Positions 11,659-22,417 are shown, counted from the stretch's first letter. The stretch: 64,000 bases of DNA from Amia ocellicauda (GCF_036373705.1 NC_089864.1:2722501-2786500); one strand, 5' to 3'. Numbers and translations are program-made. The notes: a model not told the origin generated them from the sequence alone.

Positions 11659-12095
11659 GTGTTTAAAACACTGCTGAAAATGTATGCAAATGTATTGGAG
11701 CGCAGTGGAGCGCTCATTCTCAAAGATGAAGCTAATGAAAACAAAGCTCACATTTCACATTGCTTACATTTCTTTTTACACCTGACACTAATAATAGAAA
11801 CTTAAATTCTCAGTGGCAACTGCCTATTGAACTCATAACTCTGGGAATACCACCAGTATGAAGGCAAACACAATAATCAAGTTAATGTTTGCCCATTTAC
11901 AAGTTTAATTAATTAATAAATACAGCAAATGTGGGTTACCCTCTGAAACATTAAGAACTGGTTTCATAAATGCACAAGACACAGTACAAGATGCAGCTGA
12001 ACATTGAAATTGCTTTTTAACTACAACTGTATGTTGTGAAAGCTATTCTGCTCGTGGCTCGTGGGGTTTCTCACAGTGCGCTTCCTCTGTTCCAG
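11659..12095. other. No recognised feature
   Basis: AT-rich non-coding sequence between the hAT relic and the Ig-like exon relic. Nothing on either strand could be supported. Confidence 0.4.
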
Positions 12096-12228
12096 CCCGT
12101 GAAGAACACCACTGTATGGCGGAAGCAAGATGACACTCTGACGCTGCCCACAGTCACTACAGATGAAGAGGGCCAGTACACTCTGAGGCCAGCCAAGGAA
12201 ACACCATCAGCATTGTCAACCATGTTGT
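12096..12228 (+). pseudogene. Orphan immunoglobulin-like exon relic
   Basis: A good acceptor (..CTTCCTCTGTTCCAG) precedes 12096 and a GTGAGT donor follows 12228. The 133-bp interval encodes VWRKQDDTLTLPTVTTDEEG then QYTLR, and in another frame GNTISIVNHVV. This is the pattern of the end of an Ig domain (D-E-x-G-x-Y). It parallels the second Ig domain of the gene at 61393-63328 (LTLRSLTAADQGNYTV). A frame change between QYTLR and GNTIS, plus the absence of partner exons, make it a pseudogene fragment. Confidence 0.45.
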
Positions 12229-12795
12229 GTGAGTTAAAGAGACGGCCAGTTCCTTCTTTTTAAATGTTGTAGCCTAGATTTCTGATTTTCCACCACTGCT
12301 TTTTGACGCAGATCATTGGATTAAAATCGAAAATAGAACAATACTGAAACTTTACTGCACCCCAGGCACCTGTAGTGCAATTACAAAACACACAGCCTTC
12401 AGATGATCATGGCTGTGCTACTAGGTGTTTTCTCTGCAAATGTGTTCATTAGCTCTCCTGCATTTGGCCACATTTTCAGAGATATCTCATTTCTACAAAG
12501 GAGTTATGTGCTCATTGTAATTAAGAATTGTGTTTTACAGAAGCTACCTGGCCAGTTACAGTTATGAGGCCTGAACACTCAGGCAAGCTAGCAGAGGAGT
12601 CGCCTAGCTCACCGCAGTTAACAATCTTTTTTTATGTGTATTCCACTTTAGCTAAGAGATACATCGATTATTTACGTGGTTACTGTTTTAGCTAAGAGTT
12701 AGCTATAATTTTCACCTGTATTGTAGTAACAGCAGCGACTGTTAGTTAAGTAGCAACTGATGCACTTTTGGTAAATCAGAAGTGGTTACATTGTA
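12229..12795 (+). repeat. Part of the duplicated segment upstream of the lectin genes
   Basis: Non-coding. The motif TTTTACAG.AGCTA.CTGGCC with following bases (about 12534-12575) recurs at about 36736-36770. This indicates that the duplicated block upstream of copies 2 and 3 extends to here, though with many differences. Confidence 0.4.
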
Positions 12796-13462
12796 GGCTA
12801 TTTTTATTTAGTATTGTGAGAAAGACCTAGGAGTCTATGTGGACTCCTCACTTTCTCCATCCAAACAATGTGGGGATGCAATAAAAAAGACAAACACAAT
12901 GCTGGGGTATATTGTCAAAAGTGTAGAATTGAGAACAAGGGCAGTGATGTTCAGACTGTACAATGCACTAGTTAGAGCTCATCTGGATACTGTGGACAGT
13001 TCTGGGCTCCACACTTCAAGAAAGATATCTCTGCTCTAGAGGCAGTTCAGAGGAGAGCAACCAGACTTATTCCAGGTCTGAAGGGAATGTCCTACTGAGA
13101 GACTGAGGAACTGAACCTTTTCACCCTGGAACAGAGGAGACTACATAGGGACTTGATCCAAGTCTTCAAATCATGAAAGACATCAACCACATCAAAACAG
13201 AGGAGCTTTTCCAAATCAGCAGGGACACACGCACCCGGGGACACAAATGGAAATTGGGCTTCAAGGCATTCAAGACAGAAAACAGGAGACACTTCTTCAC
13301 ACAGAGAGTCATCACAATCTGAACAAACTCCCTCAGTTGAAGCTGAAAATTTGGGAATATTTAAAAATAGACTGAATAGGATCCTTGGATCAATTAGTTA
13401 TTAGTGGACATCAATCGAGTATCATGGGTCAAATGACCTCCGCTAGTTTGTAAACTTTCTTA
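12796..13462 (+). mobile_element. CR1-clade LINE, 3' end fragment
   Basis: Sequence matches the last ~650 bp of the CR1 copy at 18270-22131: the block encoding LGVYMDSSLSPSKQ, then the 3' portion with ATCTGGATACTGTGGACAGT. It ends in GTTTGTAAACTTTCTTATGTT. 5' truncation of this kind is typical of LINE insertion. The frame is interrupted. Confidence 0.8.
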
Positions 13463-13539
13463 TGTTCATATGTATGCATTGCATACATTTTGTCTATAAA
13501 AACCAAAAATAAATGTTTCTCCAGGTCTCTTCTCAGCAA

Positions 13540-14131
13540 CAGTTTATAAGTCCCAGAGAAATCTGTAGATACAGATTTGCATGTAGTGTGAGGCAGAGAG
13601 GGAGTCAGCTCAGGTGACACACAGGTTAATATTGCAGAGCACCACACTGACGGAGATGCACAGACACAGAGAGAGAGCACTGAGCCAGAGAGACACACAG
13701 AACCAGACTACAGATCTCCAGGACCAGTGCTGTATAACCCGCTGTACTAAACTGTCTCTCACCAGGCCCAGGGCTGCAGACCCCTGCCTGTAAATATCAC
13801 CCCATTGAGGGTGTGAGAAGGGCCTCAGGGAGAGGCAGCACCATGTGATCACTCTCTCCTCTCTCTATGGAAATCACTGTTCCACTCCAGTGTCCCCTGG
13901 AGCTGCACTGACCGGAACTCATTGGAAAACAAAGAAAACAATTATTTGCATTTGGCAAATATTAATATTGCAGAGAGTCACACTGACAGAGACACACAGA
14001 CACACAGAAAGGGAGCATTGTGCCAGAAAGACACAGACACACAGAGGGGGAGCACTGAGACAGAGAGACTCAGGCAGACAGAGACACATAGAACCAGCCT
14101 GGAAAAAAATCTAAGATGACATTCTAAGCAG
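13540..14131 (+). other. Candidate 5' untranslated exon region of lectin copy 2
   Basis: Purine-rich, non-coding DNA holds two tandem versions of a unit (TTAATATTGCAGAG.. through CACAGA..ACCAG..). It ends in a strong splice donor, CAG|GTAAGG, at 14131/14132. The same double unit and donor occur at about 36890-37369, upstream of lectin copy 3. Because the lectin ATG exons are preceded by splice acceptors (22417, 40624), these blocks are reasonable candidates for their untranslated first exons. No transcript evidence is available here. Confidence 0.35.
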
Positions 14132-14896
14132 GTAAGGACGTGCACTTTATTGTACTAAATGATTTCCCATTCAGTTTAAACATTGGTGGTATTTTTTCTT
14201 CATACTAGTGACAAGAGTGTTGTTTTTTAAAACTGTTTCTCCTAGTTTCTATAATGCGTGGCATATTTCTATATCTATGATGACGGTTAGATGATCATCT
14301 CCCACTGCGATAAATGAGCTTAGAAATGTACCTGTGCCAAACACCTGGAAATTGGCCTTGACAAAGTCTGAGGTTTTCTGAATATTGCGTATTAATGAAA
14401 GAGATAAAACTGATGAACATTGTTTTAAATATAATTCTACAAAAGAAAAGGGAATTGTTATAATCGGCTTTTGAATAAGAACTTAAATAACAGAAAGGCT
14501 CCTACACTGTGTTTGAATGACCTTTAGGAAATTAATCCAGACATGTTCCCAGCCACTCCCTGTCTGTCCAGTCTCTCAATATGAGCAAGTCAACTGGAAT
14601 AGGTCTCAGAGCCTAAGATTACAGGATTGTAGAAAATGTATGAAACTGAGCAAGCAAATCAATTGTGTCGATTACAATGGTGTTCTGCCTTTTTTGTTGA
14701 ACTGAAACTGGGACGCTTCCGTATTTGCATCCTTTCCATACTCTCTTCTATCTCATCTCTGCACATGGAAGTAGGGGGAGTAAAAGCCCTTGAGCTTCAC
14801 TGTTAGGAGATGGGAACATCCAGGGTGTTGCGTGCATGGTCAGACCCATTGTGCAGTGAGGCAGTTGCAGACTAATAGGTATATTTTGCTGATAGA
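14132..14896 (+). repeat. Duplicated non-coding segment (matches 37370-38107)
   Basis: No coding content. Shared strings with 37370-38107 include GTTCCCAGC.(A/G)CTCCCTGT and GTTGCAGACTAAT.GGTATAT. The duplicate is interrupted by different Tc1 elements at nearly the same point: here at 14897 and in the other copy at 38108. Confidence 0.6.
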
Positions 14897-15416
14897 TACA
14901 CCGATAAGCCATAACACTATGACCACCTGCCTAATATTGTGTAGGTTCCTGTTTTGCCGTAAAAACAGCCCTGACTCGTCGAAGCATGGACTCCACTAGA
15001 CCTCTGAAAGTGTGGTGCAGTATCTGGCAGAAGAAGACAGCAGCAGATCCTTTAAGTCCTGTAAGTTGCGAGGTGGGGCCTCCATGGATCGGACTTGTTT
15101 GTCCAGCACATCCCACAGATGCTCGATTGGATTGAGATCTGGGGAATTTGGAGGCCAAGTCAACACCCTGAATTCATGATTCATCATACCAGGCCACCAT
15201 CTTCCATTGCTCCGTGGTGCAGTTCTGATGCTCACGTGTCCATTGTAGGCGCTTTTGGCAGTGGACAGGGGTCAGCATGGGCACCCTGACTGGTCTGTGG
15301 CTACGCAGCCCCATACGCAACAAACTGCGATGCACTGTGTGTTCTGACACCTTTCTGTCAGAACCAGCATTCACTTTTTCAGCAACTTGAGCAACAGTAG
15401 CTCGTCTGTTGGATCT
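14897..15416 (-). mobile_element. Tc1 transposon family B, internally deleted and truncated
   Basis: Transposase pieces read on the minus strand: a segment of the DNA-binding region ([16 protein letters not shown]..), the first Asp block (DES), then directly [14 protein letters not shown] and [12 protein letters not shown], with the catalytic Glu. The middle of the catalytic domain, including the second Asp, is deleted. The 3' inverted repeat is at 14897 (TACACCGATAAGCCATAACA). The N-terminal part is missing where it meets family A sequence at 15416/15417. The internal deletion junction is the same as in the copy at 25905-26811. Confidence 0.8.
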
Positions 15417-15721
15417 GTCTCGATTTCTGTTGAGACATTCAGATGGTAGAGTCATAATTTGGCGTAAACAGAATGAGAACATGGATCCATCATGCCTTGT
15501 TACCACTGTGCAGGCTGGTGGTGGTGGTGTAATGGTGTGGGGGATGTTTTCTTGGCACACTTTAGGCCCCTTAGTGCCAATTGGGCATTGTTTAAATGCC
15601 ACGGCCTACCTGAGCATTGTTTCTGACCATGTCCATCCCTTTATGACCACCATGTACCCATCCTCTGACACAAACACAGTATTAGTATGGTGTTCCTAAT
15701 AATCCTTTAGGTGAGTGTATA
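15417..15721 (+). mobile_element. Tc1 transposon family A, 3' half with internal deletion
   Basis: It begins inside the transposase (RFLL.HSDGRV) and continues through [18 protein letters not shown] to MYPSSD. It then jumps to the terminal sequence TATTAGTATGGTGTTCCTAA and the right inverted repeat ending GTGAGTGTATA. The second catalytic Asp and the Glu are deleted. Its first base continues exactly where the fragment at 9673-10289 stops. Confidence 0.8.
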
Positions 15722-16172
15722 CCATAATAGCAATAAGCAGACAACAGTGATAGCCAATTCAAATGGTGTGCTGCAGGCAGGTGACAAGTACACGGCAGCC
15801 AGTATGGCTACCAGGGTGACCTGTGGCACTCCACCCCTGAGCCACCAGAAGCTTGAAGGAGGTGTTTGCACCACTAGGGGAGGTGCTGCACTGGAGTGCA
15901 CCAGGATGCACAGCAACGCACCAAGTTGAACCTAATCAAGCTATACTGTACACGATCACCTGATCTGCACTGGAGTGCTTTGGGCCAGTACTGAGATGCA
16001 CCATGATACATCAATCATACCATGAGCAGCTCAATGGACTGTGTGCTGGGTAGCAAAGGTGTTGTGCAATACTGAGGCCAATTATTCATGATGACATGGT
16101 AGAGATGGCTCTCTCAGGCTCTCAGGCATGCAGGGCAAGAGCATCTTCCTGAATCTCAAATCCTAGAGCCCC
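15722..16172 (+). repeat. Duplicated non-coding segment (matches about 38857-39255)
   Basis: It starts ACCATAATAGCAATAAGCAG, nearly identical to 38868 onwards, and the similarity runs through GTGACCTGTGGCACTC to GGCAAGAGCA.CTTCCTGA. The similarity ends where a CR1 element begins at 16173. No coding function is recognised. Confidence 0.7.
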
Positions 16173-16330
16173 AGGAGGAGAACATAAGAAAGTTTACAAA
16201 CGAGAGGAGGCCATTTGCCCCATCATGCTCATTTGGTGTCCATTAATAAGTAAGTGATCCAAGGATCCTATCCTGTCTATTTTTAAATGTTCCAAAATTT
16301 TCAGCTTCAACCACATTGCTGGGGAGATTG

Positions 16331-16695
16331 TTCCAGATTATTATTATTTATTTCTTGGCAGAGGCCATATCTAGGGCGACTTACAAAACACAAGTGCAAT
16401 ACAAAGTGCAAAAATATTACAAATTCAGATTTACATAATACAAAGCAATTCAAACCATATTACATTTTACAAATTCCAATTGAAACAAGTGAATACAATA
16501 GATGAGGTCTTACATCCTGGATAGTAAAAGCTAAATGCGGACAAGGTAGCAAAGGGGAAATCAAAATAATACGGGTACAAGTAACGCAAGAAGCATGTTA
16601 AAACATAAAGTGCTATCCTACAGGAGAGTAAAGGACTACAATTACAAGTATTGTCTGAAAATATGTGTTTTGAATAAGCAAGTAAGCGAGTAAGT
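16331..16695 (-). mobile_element. L2-type LINE 3' end nested in the CR1 copy
   Basis: Sequence TTCTTGGCAGAGGCC..ATCTAGGGCGACTTACA is the complement of the conserved 3' end of fish L2-like LINEs. Continuing sequence (GGGGAAATCAAAATAA, ACAATTACAAGTATTGTCTG) is shared with the L2 element at 40983-43930. It splits the CR1 3' region, which resumes with GACTCTCTGTGTGAAGAAGT. Confidence 0.7.
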
Positions 16696-17308
16696 GATGA
16701 CTCTCTGTGTGAAGAAGTGTCTCCTGTTTTCTGTCTTGAATGCCTTGAAGCCCAATTTCCATTTGTGTCCCCGGGTGCGTGTGTCCCTGCTGATCTAGAA
16801 AAGCTCCTCTGGTTTGATGTGGTCGATGTTTTTCATGATTTCGAAGACTTGAATAAAGTCCCCACGTAGTCTCCTCTGTTCCAGGGTGAAAAGGTTCAGG
16901 TCCTCAGTCTCTCAGTAGGACATTCCCTTCAGACCTAGAATAAGTCTGGTTGCTCTCCTCTGAACTGCCTCTAGAGCAGCGATATCTTTCTTGAAGTGTG
17001 GAGCCCAGAACTGTCCACAGTATCCAGATGAGCTCTAACTAGTGCATTGTACAGTCTGAACATCACTGCCCTTGTTCAAATTCTACACTTCCACCTATTT
17101 TAGTATCATCTGCAAATTTGACAAGTTTCATGATCCCTTTCTTAAGATCTCTTTGCAGCTCAACATATTCTTTGTATTTTGTTTTGTCCCTATCCCTTTT
17201 GTATGTGCTGTATATTTTCTTTCTCTTGATATTTTTTGCATGCCTCTATTAAACCATTTTGGCCAAATAGTTTTTTGGTTTTGATAGAAATTTCTGAAAA
17301 TCTAAGTA

Positions 17309-17361
17309 TATCATATCATATCATATCATATCATATCATATCATATCATATCATATCATAT
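17309..17361. repeat. (TCATA)n pentanucleotide microsatellite
   Basis: Ten TCATA units at the position where the CR1 copies at 21130 and 32360 naturally have two units (complement of GCATATGATATGATATAC). Confidence 0.95.
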
Positions 17362-17855
17362 GCTTTCATGTGATCTAAAGCTGCAGTTGCGTGTTCAAAA
17401 AAACTAATAAATTAGTAAGACATGATCTGCCTCTTATAAACCCATGATGTCTATCTCCAAGAAAATGTTTTTCAAGAAGATAATCCTCTATTTTCTATCT
17501 AAACATTTTTTCCAACATTTTACAGGTAATGCTGGTGAGAATGATTGGTCTGCAATTTCCTGACTCAGTTTTGTCCCCTATGTTGTGTATTGGTTTGACA
17601 TTTGCTGTCTTCCAGTCAGTGGGCACATCCCCTGTTCTAAGTATAATATATCATCTGGCCCAGGTGATTTGTTTGTATTTATTTCTGGTAGTCCCTTTAG
17701 TACCCCCTCCTCATTTATCCTGATCTCTCTTAGGGTTTGACTGGACTGGTTGTTAACCTGTGGCATGTTATCCTTTCAGAAAGTCTTAGCATTCCTAATC
17801 TTGTTTTTAGACTTGCTTTAATTGAAGTAAATCTAATTCCTAGTTTGCCTTAATT

Positions 17856-18254
17856 GACCTTTCGCAAAACCCCACCCCCAAAAAGTCCTTGTCTAATCGT
17901 ACCTTAGCAGCCAGTCATTACTTGTAGAAGATCTGTCAAGCTTTCATCATTAAGGCTCACAATGGAGAAATGGTGTGCCTGCGTCACCTGCAAATCCGGC
18001 AGCAGGTACCCCATTTTAGGTTGAGTTTATGATGTTCCTCATTCTTTGATTGAGTTCTGCATGCTTGTGCTTCAGTTATTGTTATGTCCCCTTCCTTGTT
18101 GATTTGAATATTCTGAACATATCCTTCCAATGCATATTGTAATCCATCTGGAGGATATCGCGGAGATATTACTCCAGAAAGAATCACTTACACTGACCGG
18201 TAATGTGCTACTTTCCACTCCATGCTACGGTGGGTGGGGCTTTTGCGAAAGGTC
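17856..18254. mobile_element. 399-bp inverted-repeat element (MITE-like)
   Basis: The terminal inverted repeats are about 25 bp: GACCTTTCGCAAAACCCCAC at the left and the complement of GACCTTTCGCAAAAGCCCCA at the right. AATT flanks both ends (17852-17855 and 18255-18258) and could be a target duplication. The interior has only short frames. One starts at 17961 (MEKWCACVTCKSGS), with cysteine spacing that could be the beginning of a THAP-type zinc finger. The superfamily is not settled. Confidence 0.6.
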
Positions 18255-18902
18255 AATTGTAGTTAATTCAGTCCAGCTGTTGTGTGATTACACTAGATTG
18301 AAGGAAAGGTGACCTAGTTTGGAAATCTGGAGGTGGAGTAAGTGAGGTGTCAATTAGTGGCCAGAAGTTGAACACAAACGTATGTAAGCCGCTGCGCTGT
18401 TTCTCTGTAGAAAAAAAAAGGTCAAGCAGTTGAATTAAGAGACAAAAACCAAGAGACAACTTATTGAATTCAGAAGCATGTGGCCACTACAGTGTCAGGT
18501 TTGCAGAGTGATTGCCTTCCTGGATGAACTCATCCAAGAAGATTTAATTTGTGAATGTTGTCGGCATATTGAAGTCCAAGAGATCAAGGTGATCTTGAGG
18601 CTCAGCTTGTTGATCTGCGCTGTATTAGTGATATTGAAGAATTAGTTAATCAGCCCATGACAGAGATGGTGTGCATACTAAAGTCTTGGAGAGTTGAGAC
18701 GTTAGAGTGGGAAATTGTAAAGAACTGCTGGGTTACAGTAGGTCTTAACTGCAGAAGAAGGCACACACAACCCTTAGGGACAAGCCCAAGAGCTAGAATT
18801 ACCCAATAGGTTCCACCTGCTGAACACTGAGTTGGACAGTGACAGCTCAGAGGGTGATGGGGGAGCAGTTGAGCACAAGAGCACCATGGTGCCCACTTCC
18901 CC

Positions 18903-19136
18903 TTGAACAGCGAGGTAGTTATAGGAGGAGACTCGATCCTTAGAGGAGTAGATCATACAGTGTGTTCCAGTGATAAGGAGACCCGCATGGTATCTTGCCT
19001 GCCTGGTGCTGGTGCTCAGGTTGCAGATCTCCCTAAACTAGTAGATGGGCTACTGGCCAAAGCTTGGGGGAATCCACTGGTCATGGTCCACATTGGAACC
19101 AATGACATAGGAAAAGGTAGGACAGAGGTTCTGTAA
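18903..19136 (+). pseudogene. CR1 ORF1 esterase (SGNH hydrolase-like) segment
   Basis: The frame contains GGDSILRG (block I with the nucleophile Ser) and HIGTNDIGKG (block III with Asn). These are the hallmarks of the lipase/esterase domain carried by CR1 ORF1 proteins. A stop follows at about 19134, before the C-terminal catalytic His block. Confidence 0.7.
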
Positions 19137-19465
19137 GACAAATTTAAAGAGTTAGTAACAAAATAACAGAGAAGAACCTCCACAGTAGTTTTCTCTGAAA
19201 TACTTCCGGTACCAAGTGCCAGGCCAGGGAGACAGGCTGAGATTAGAAAGTTCAACACGTGGTTGAAATCTTGGTGTAGGGAAGAGGGTTTTAGATTTAT
19301 GGAGCATTGGTCTTTCTTCTGGGATAGATTCTGACATATAAACAGAAGGGGGGCTAATGCATTGGGAGAGCATATGTGCAGAGTAATTGAGAATCTTTTA
19401 AACTAGGGGACAGGGGGGCAGGGAGCTCTGGCAATGGGAGATGTTCCTCTAAGGAAAGAAAACCA

Positions 19466-20261
19466 ATGGAAACTGCTAGTAAGAAAGTCCTGAAGTGTTT
19501 CTACCTCAATGCCAGGAGTATAAGGAACAAGATGTTAGACCTAGAAACCACAGTGCTGGCGTGTGACTATGATGTTGTAGGAGTGACAGAAACATGGCTT
19601 ACAGAAAATTATGGGGATGAATACAAGTTGAAAGGATACACACAGTTTAGGAGAGACAGGCAAAATCAAAGAGGGGGTGGGATTGCATTATATATCAGAA
19701 ATGACATTGAGGCAGATTAACTCAAATTAGATCCCAGTAACGAAACAGAATCTTTGTGGGTGAAACTTTTGAACAAGATCTGGAGGATTAGTGGTAGAAG
19801 TGTGTTACAGGCCACCCAACTCAGATATTCAGAAAGATGCTGCACTGTACAGTGTTATCAGGACTGCATGTAGCAAGGATGTGGCTGTTATAATGGGGGA
19901 TTTCAATTTCCCAAACTTAGACTGGGAAAGCTCGGTTGGGACTACAGAAGCAGAAACAGAAATGGTTGAGATGGTAAATGACTGCTTTCTAACTCAATTT
20001 GTCAGGGAACCAACCAGGGAGAGAGCATGTATTGACTTGATCTTTTCAAATGACCAAGATAGAGTCAGAGGGACACTAGTTAGAGAACCAATGGCAAGCT
20101 GTGATCACAACATGGTTAGCTTTGAGGCATTCTTTCATAAAACAAGGACCAAGTCTAAAACAATGGGCTGCAATTTTAGAAGAGCAAACCTTGAAGGTAT
20201 GTGGCATGTAAAAGAGGCAGACTGGAGCACACTAAATACAGATTCAATTGAAAATGGATGA
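19466..20261 (+). pseudogene. CR1 ORF2 endonuclease segment
   Basis: Two frames cover an exonuclease-endonuclease-phosphatase fold. They contain YLNARSIRNK (Asn), VTETWL (catalytic Glu), YRPPNSD, MGDFNFPNLDW (Asp/Asn) and CDHNMVSFE (the terminal Asp-His pair). A frame change lies at about 19720-19790. The role in an intact element would be nicking target DNA to prime reverse transcription. Confidence 0.8.
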
Positions 20262-20651
20262 TTACATGTTAAGAATATACTACTTGAGGCTCAGGAGAAA
20301 TTTCTACCAAAACTTAGCAAATTGAGGACCAAAAAACATTGGCCAAAATGGTTTAATAGAGGTATGCAAATAAATATCAAGAGAAAGAAAATGTACAGGA
20401 CATACAAAAGGGATGGTGACAAACTAAAATACAAAGAATATGTTGCTGCAAAGAGATCTTAAGAAAGAGATCAGGAAAGAGGGAAATATAATGAAACAAA
20501 GCTCTTGGAGCTAAAACTAATGCAAAGGCCTTTTTTCAATACTACAACAGTCAATAAAGGAGGAAGTGAAACATAAAGTATCTTGGAAAATGAACAAGAT
20601 GTGGCAAATGTTCTAAATGAGTATTTCACAGAGGTTTATTAAAAATAAAAA

Positions 20652-21700
20652 ATGGATAACATGCCACAGGTTAACAATCAGTCCAGTCAAACCCTAAGAG
20701 AGATCAGGATAAATGAGGAGGACGTACTAAATGGACTAGAAGAATTAAAAACAAACAAATCACCTGGGCCAGATGCTATATTTTCAACAGTACTGAAAGA
20801 ACTGAGGGAAATTATTTATGGGCCATTAACTCAAATATTCCAAATGACACTTAGAACAGGGGATGTGCCGACTGACTGGAAGACAGCAAATGTCATACCA
20901 ATCCACAAGAAAGGGGACAAAACTGAGCCAGGAAATTACAGACCAATCAGTCTCACCTGCATCACCTGTAAAATGTTGGAATAAATAATTAGAAAATTGA
21001 GGATCATCTTAATGAAAACCATATTCTTGGAGAAAGTCGACATGGGTTTAGACGAGGCAGATCATGTCTTACTAATTTATTAGAGTTTTTTGAACATGCA
21101 ACTCCAGCTGTAGATCATGTGAAAGCATATGATATGATATACTTAGATTTTCAAAAAGCTTTTGATAAGGTTCCACACCAAAGACTGATCCTCAGATTGG
21201 AAGCTGTAGGCATTCAGGGTAATGTAAGTAGATGGATTATGAACTGGATGATGTATAGAATGTATAGATGATGTCGATTAGAGGAGTCGCTTCTAACTGG
21301 AGTGAGGTTGTTAGTGGAGTTCCACAGGGATCAGTACTAGGGCCTGTGCTTTTTCTAATCTATATTAATGATCTTGACACAGGGAAATGTAGGGATTTAG
21401 GGAAACTTAGCAAACTTGTCAAATTTGCAGATGATAATAAAATAGGTGGCTCAGCAGATACAATCTCGGCAGCACAGGTTTTTCAAAGGGAATATTCAGT
21501 TGTGGGCCGACACCTGGCAGATGAAATTCAATGTGGACAATTGCAAGGTAATACATGCAGGTAACACAAATGTCCACTATAATGACACTATGGGAGGAAC
21601 AGAACTAGATGTAGTAACACATGAGAAAGACCTAGGAGTCTACATGGACTCCTCACTTTCTCCATCTAAACAGTGTTGGGAAGCAATATAAAAGGCAAAC
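20652..21700 (+). pseudogene. CR1 ORF2 reverse transcriptase segment
   Basis: Readable RT blocks are [77 protein letters not shown] and [13 protein letters not shown] (catalytic Asp pair). Stops at about 20983 and 21270 and later frame shifts break it into pieces. Confidence 0.8.
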
Positions 21701-22131
21701 AGGATGCTAGGGTATATTGTCAAAAGTGTAGAATTGAAAACAAGGGCAGTGATGTTCAGACTGTACAATGCACTAGTTAGAGCTCATCTGGATACTGTGG
21801 ACAGTTCTGGGCTCCACACTTCAAGAAAGATATCGCTGCTCTAGAGGCAGTTCAGAGGAGAGCAACCAGACTTATTCCAGGTCTGAAGGGAATGTCCTAC
21901 TGAGAGACTGAGGAACTGAACCTTTTCACCCTGGAACAGAGGAGACTATGTGGGGGACACATGCACCTGGGGACACAAATGGAAATTGGGCTTCAAGACA
22001 TTCAAGACAAGAAACAGGAGACACTTCTTCACACAGAAAGGCCACACAATCTGAACAAACTCCCCATTGACAGTATCCTTGGATGGGTTGAATGGCCTCC
22101 TCTCATTTGTAAACTTTCTTATGTTCTTTTT

Positions 22132-22417
22132 ATCTAAGAAAATCTTGTTCAATTTACTGCTACTTTCTTCCACTTTAAACAACACATACTTTAGATTACA
22201 TTTGATTTAGAATGTAGCCAGAAATCTCTTGTTAACTTTTACGGAATGTCACTAATATTATTACTTCAAATAAAACTGTAATGCGTTATGTTAACTCGTT
22301 ATTAAGACAAGTAATATTATTACGGTAGCATGTAACATTACTAACTACCCCCAATGCTGTGCACCAGGCATCTCCTGTCCTGCCAGTGAGCACTAACCTG
22401 TGTCCCTGTGTTTGCAG
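22132..22417 (+). promoter_or_regulatory. 5' flank of lectin copy 2 with candidate splice acceptor
   Basis: Non-coding. The last ~60 bases (CTGCCAGTGAGCACTAACC.. to TTTGCAG at 22417) match the equivalent position in copies 1 and 3 and again end in a splice acceptor before the ATG exon. The preceding 200 bases are AT-rich without recognised elements. Confidence 0.45.

Larger units (their letters stand above)
16173..17770 (-). mobile_element. CR1-clade LINE, minus strand, scrambled
   Basis: On the minus strand it reads from the start of the reverse transcriptase (after AACATGCCACAGGTTAAC) to the CR1 3' end at 16173. The order is abnormal. After the motif CTTAGATTTTCAG it jumps back to a segment that lies upstream of the RT in the intact copy (equivalent to about 20303-20465). 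It then jumps forward to the FADD catalytic block near 17110. It carries an expanded pentanucleotide repeat and a nested L2-type insertion. It is clearly inactive. Confidence 0.75.
18260..22131 (+). mobile_element. CR1-clade LINE, nearly full length
   Basis: The order is 5' untranslated region, ORF1 (start 18478, MWPLQCQVCRV, with C-x2-C pairs), an esterase domain, endonuclease, reverse transcriptase with FADD, and a 3' end GTAAACTTTCTTATGTTCTT. This domain order, especially the ORF1 esterase, is characteristic of CR1 LINEs. Several stop codons and frame changes break both ORFs, so it cannot be autonomous now. It lies just upstream of the promoter-side flank of lectin copy 2. Confidence 0.85.

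Noticed and set aside
13590-14120. Tandem purine-rich units as a CRISPR array or minisatellite gene
   Set aside because: Units are only two, imperfect and without regular spacers; the genome is vertebrate. They fit a duplicated untranslated-exon block better.
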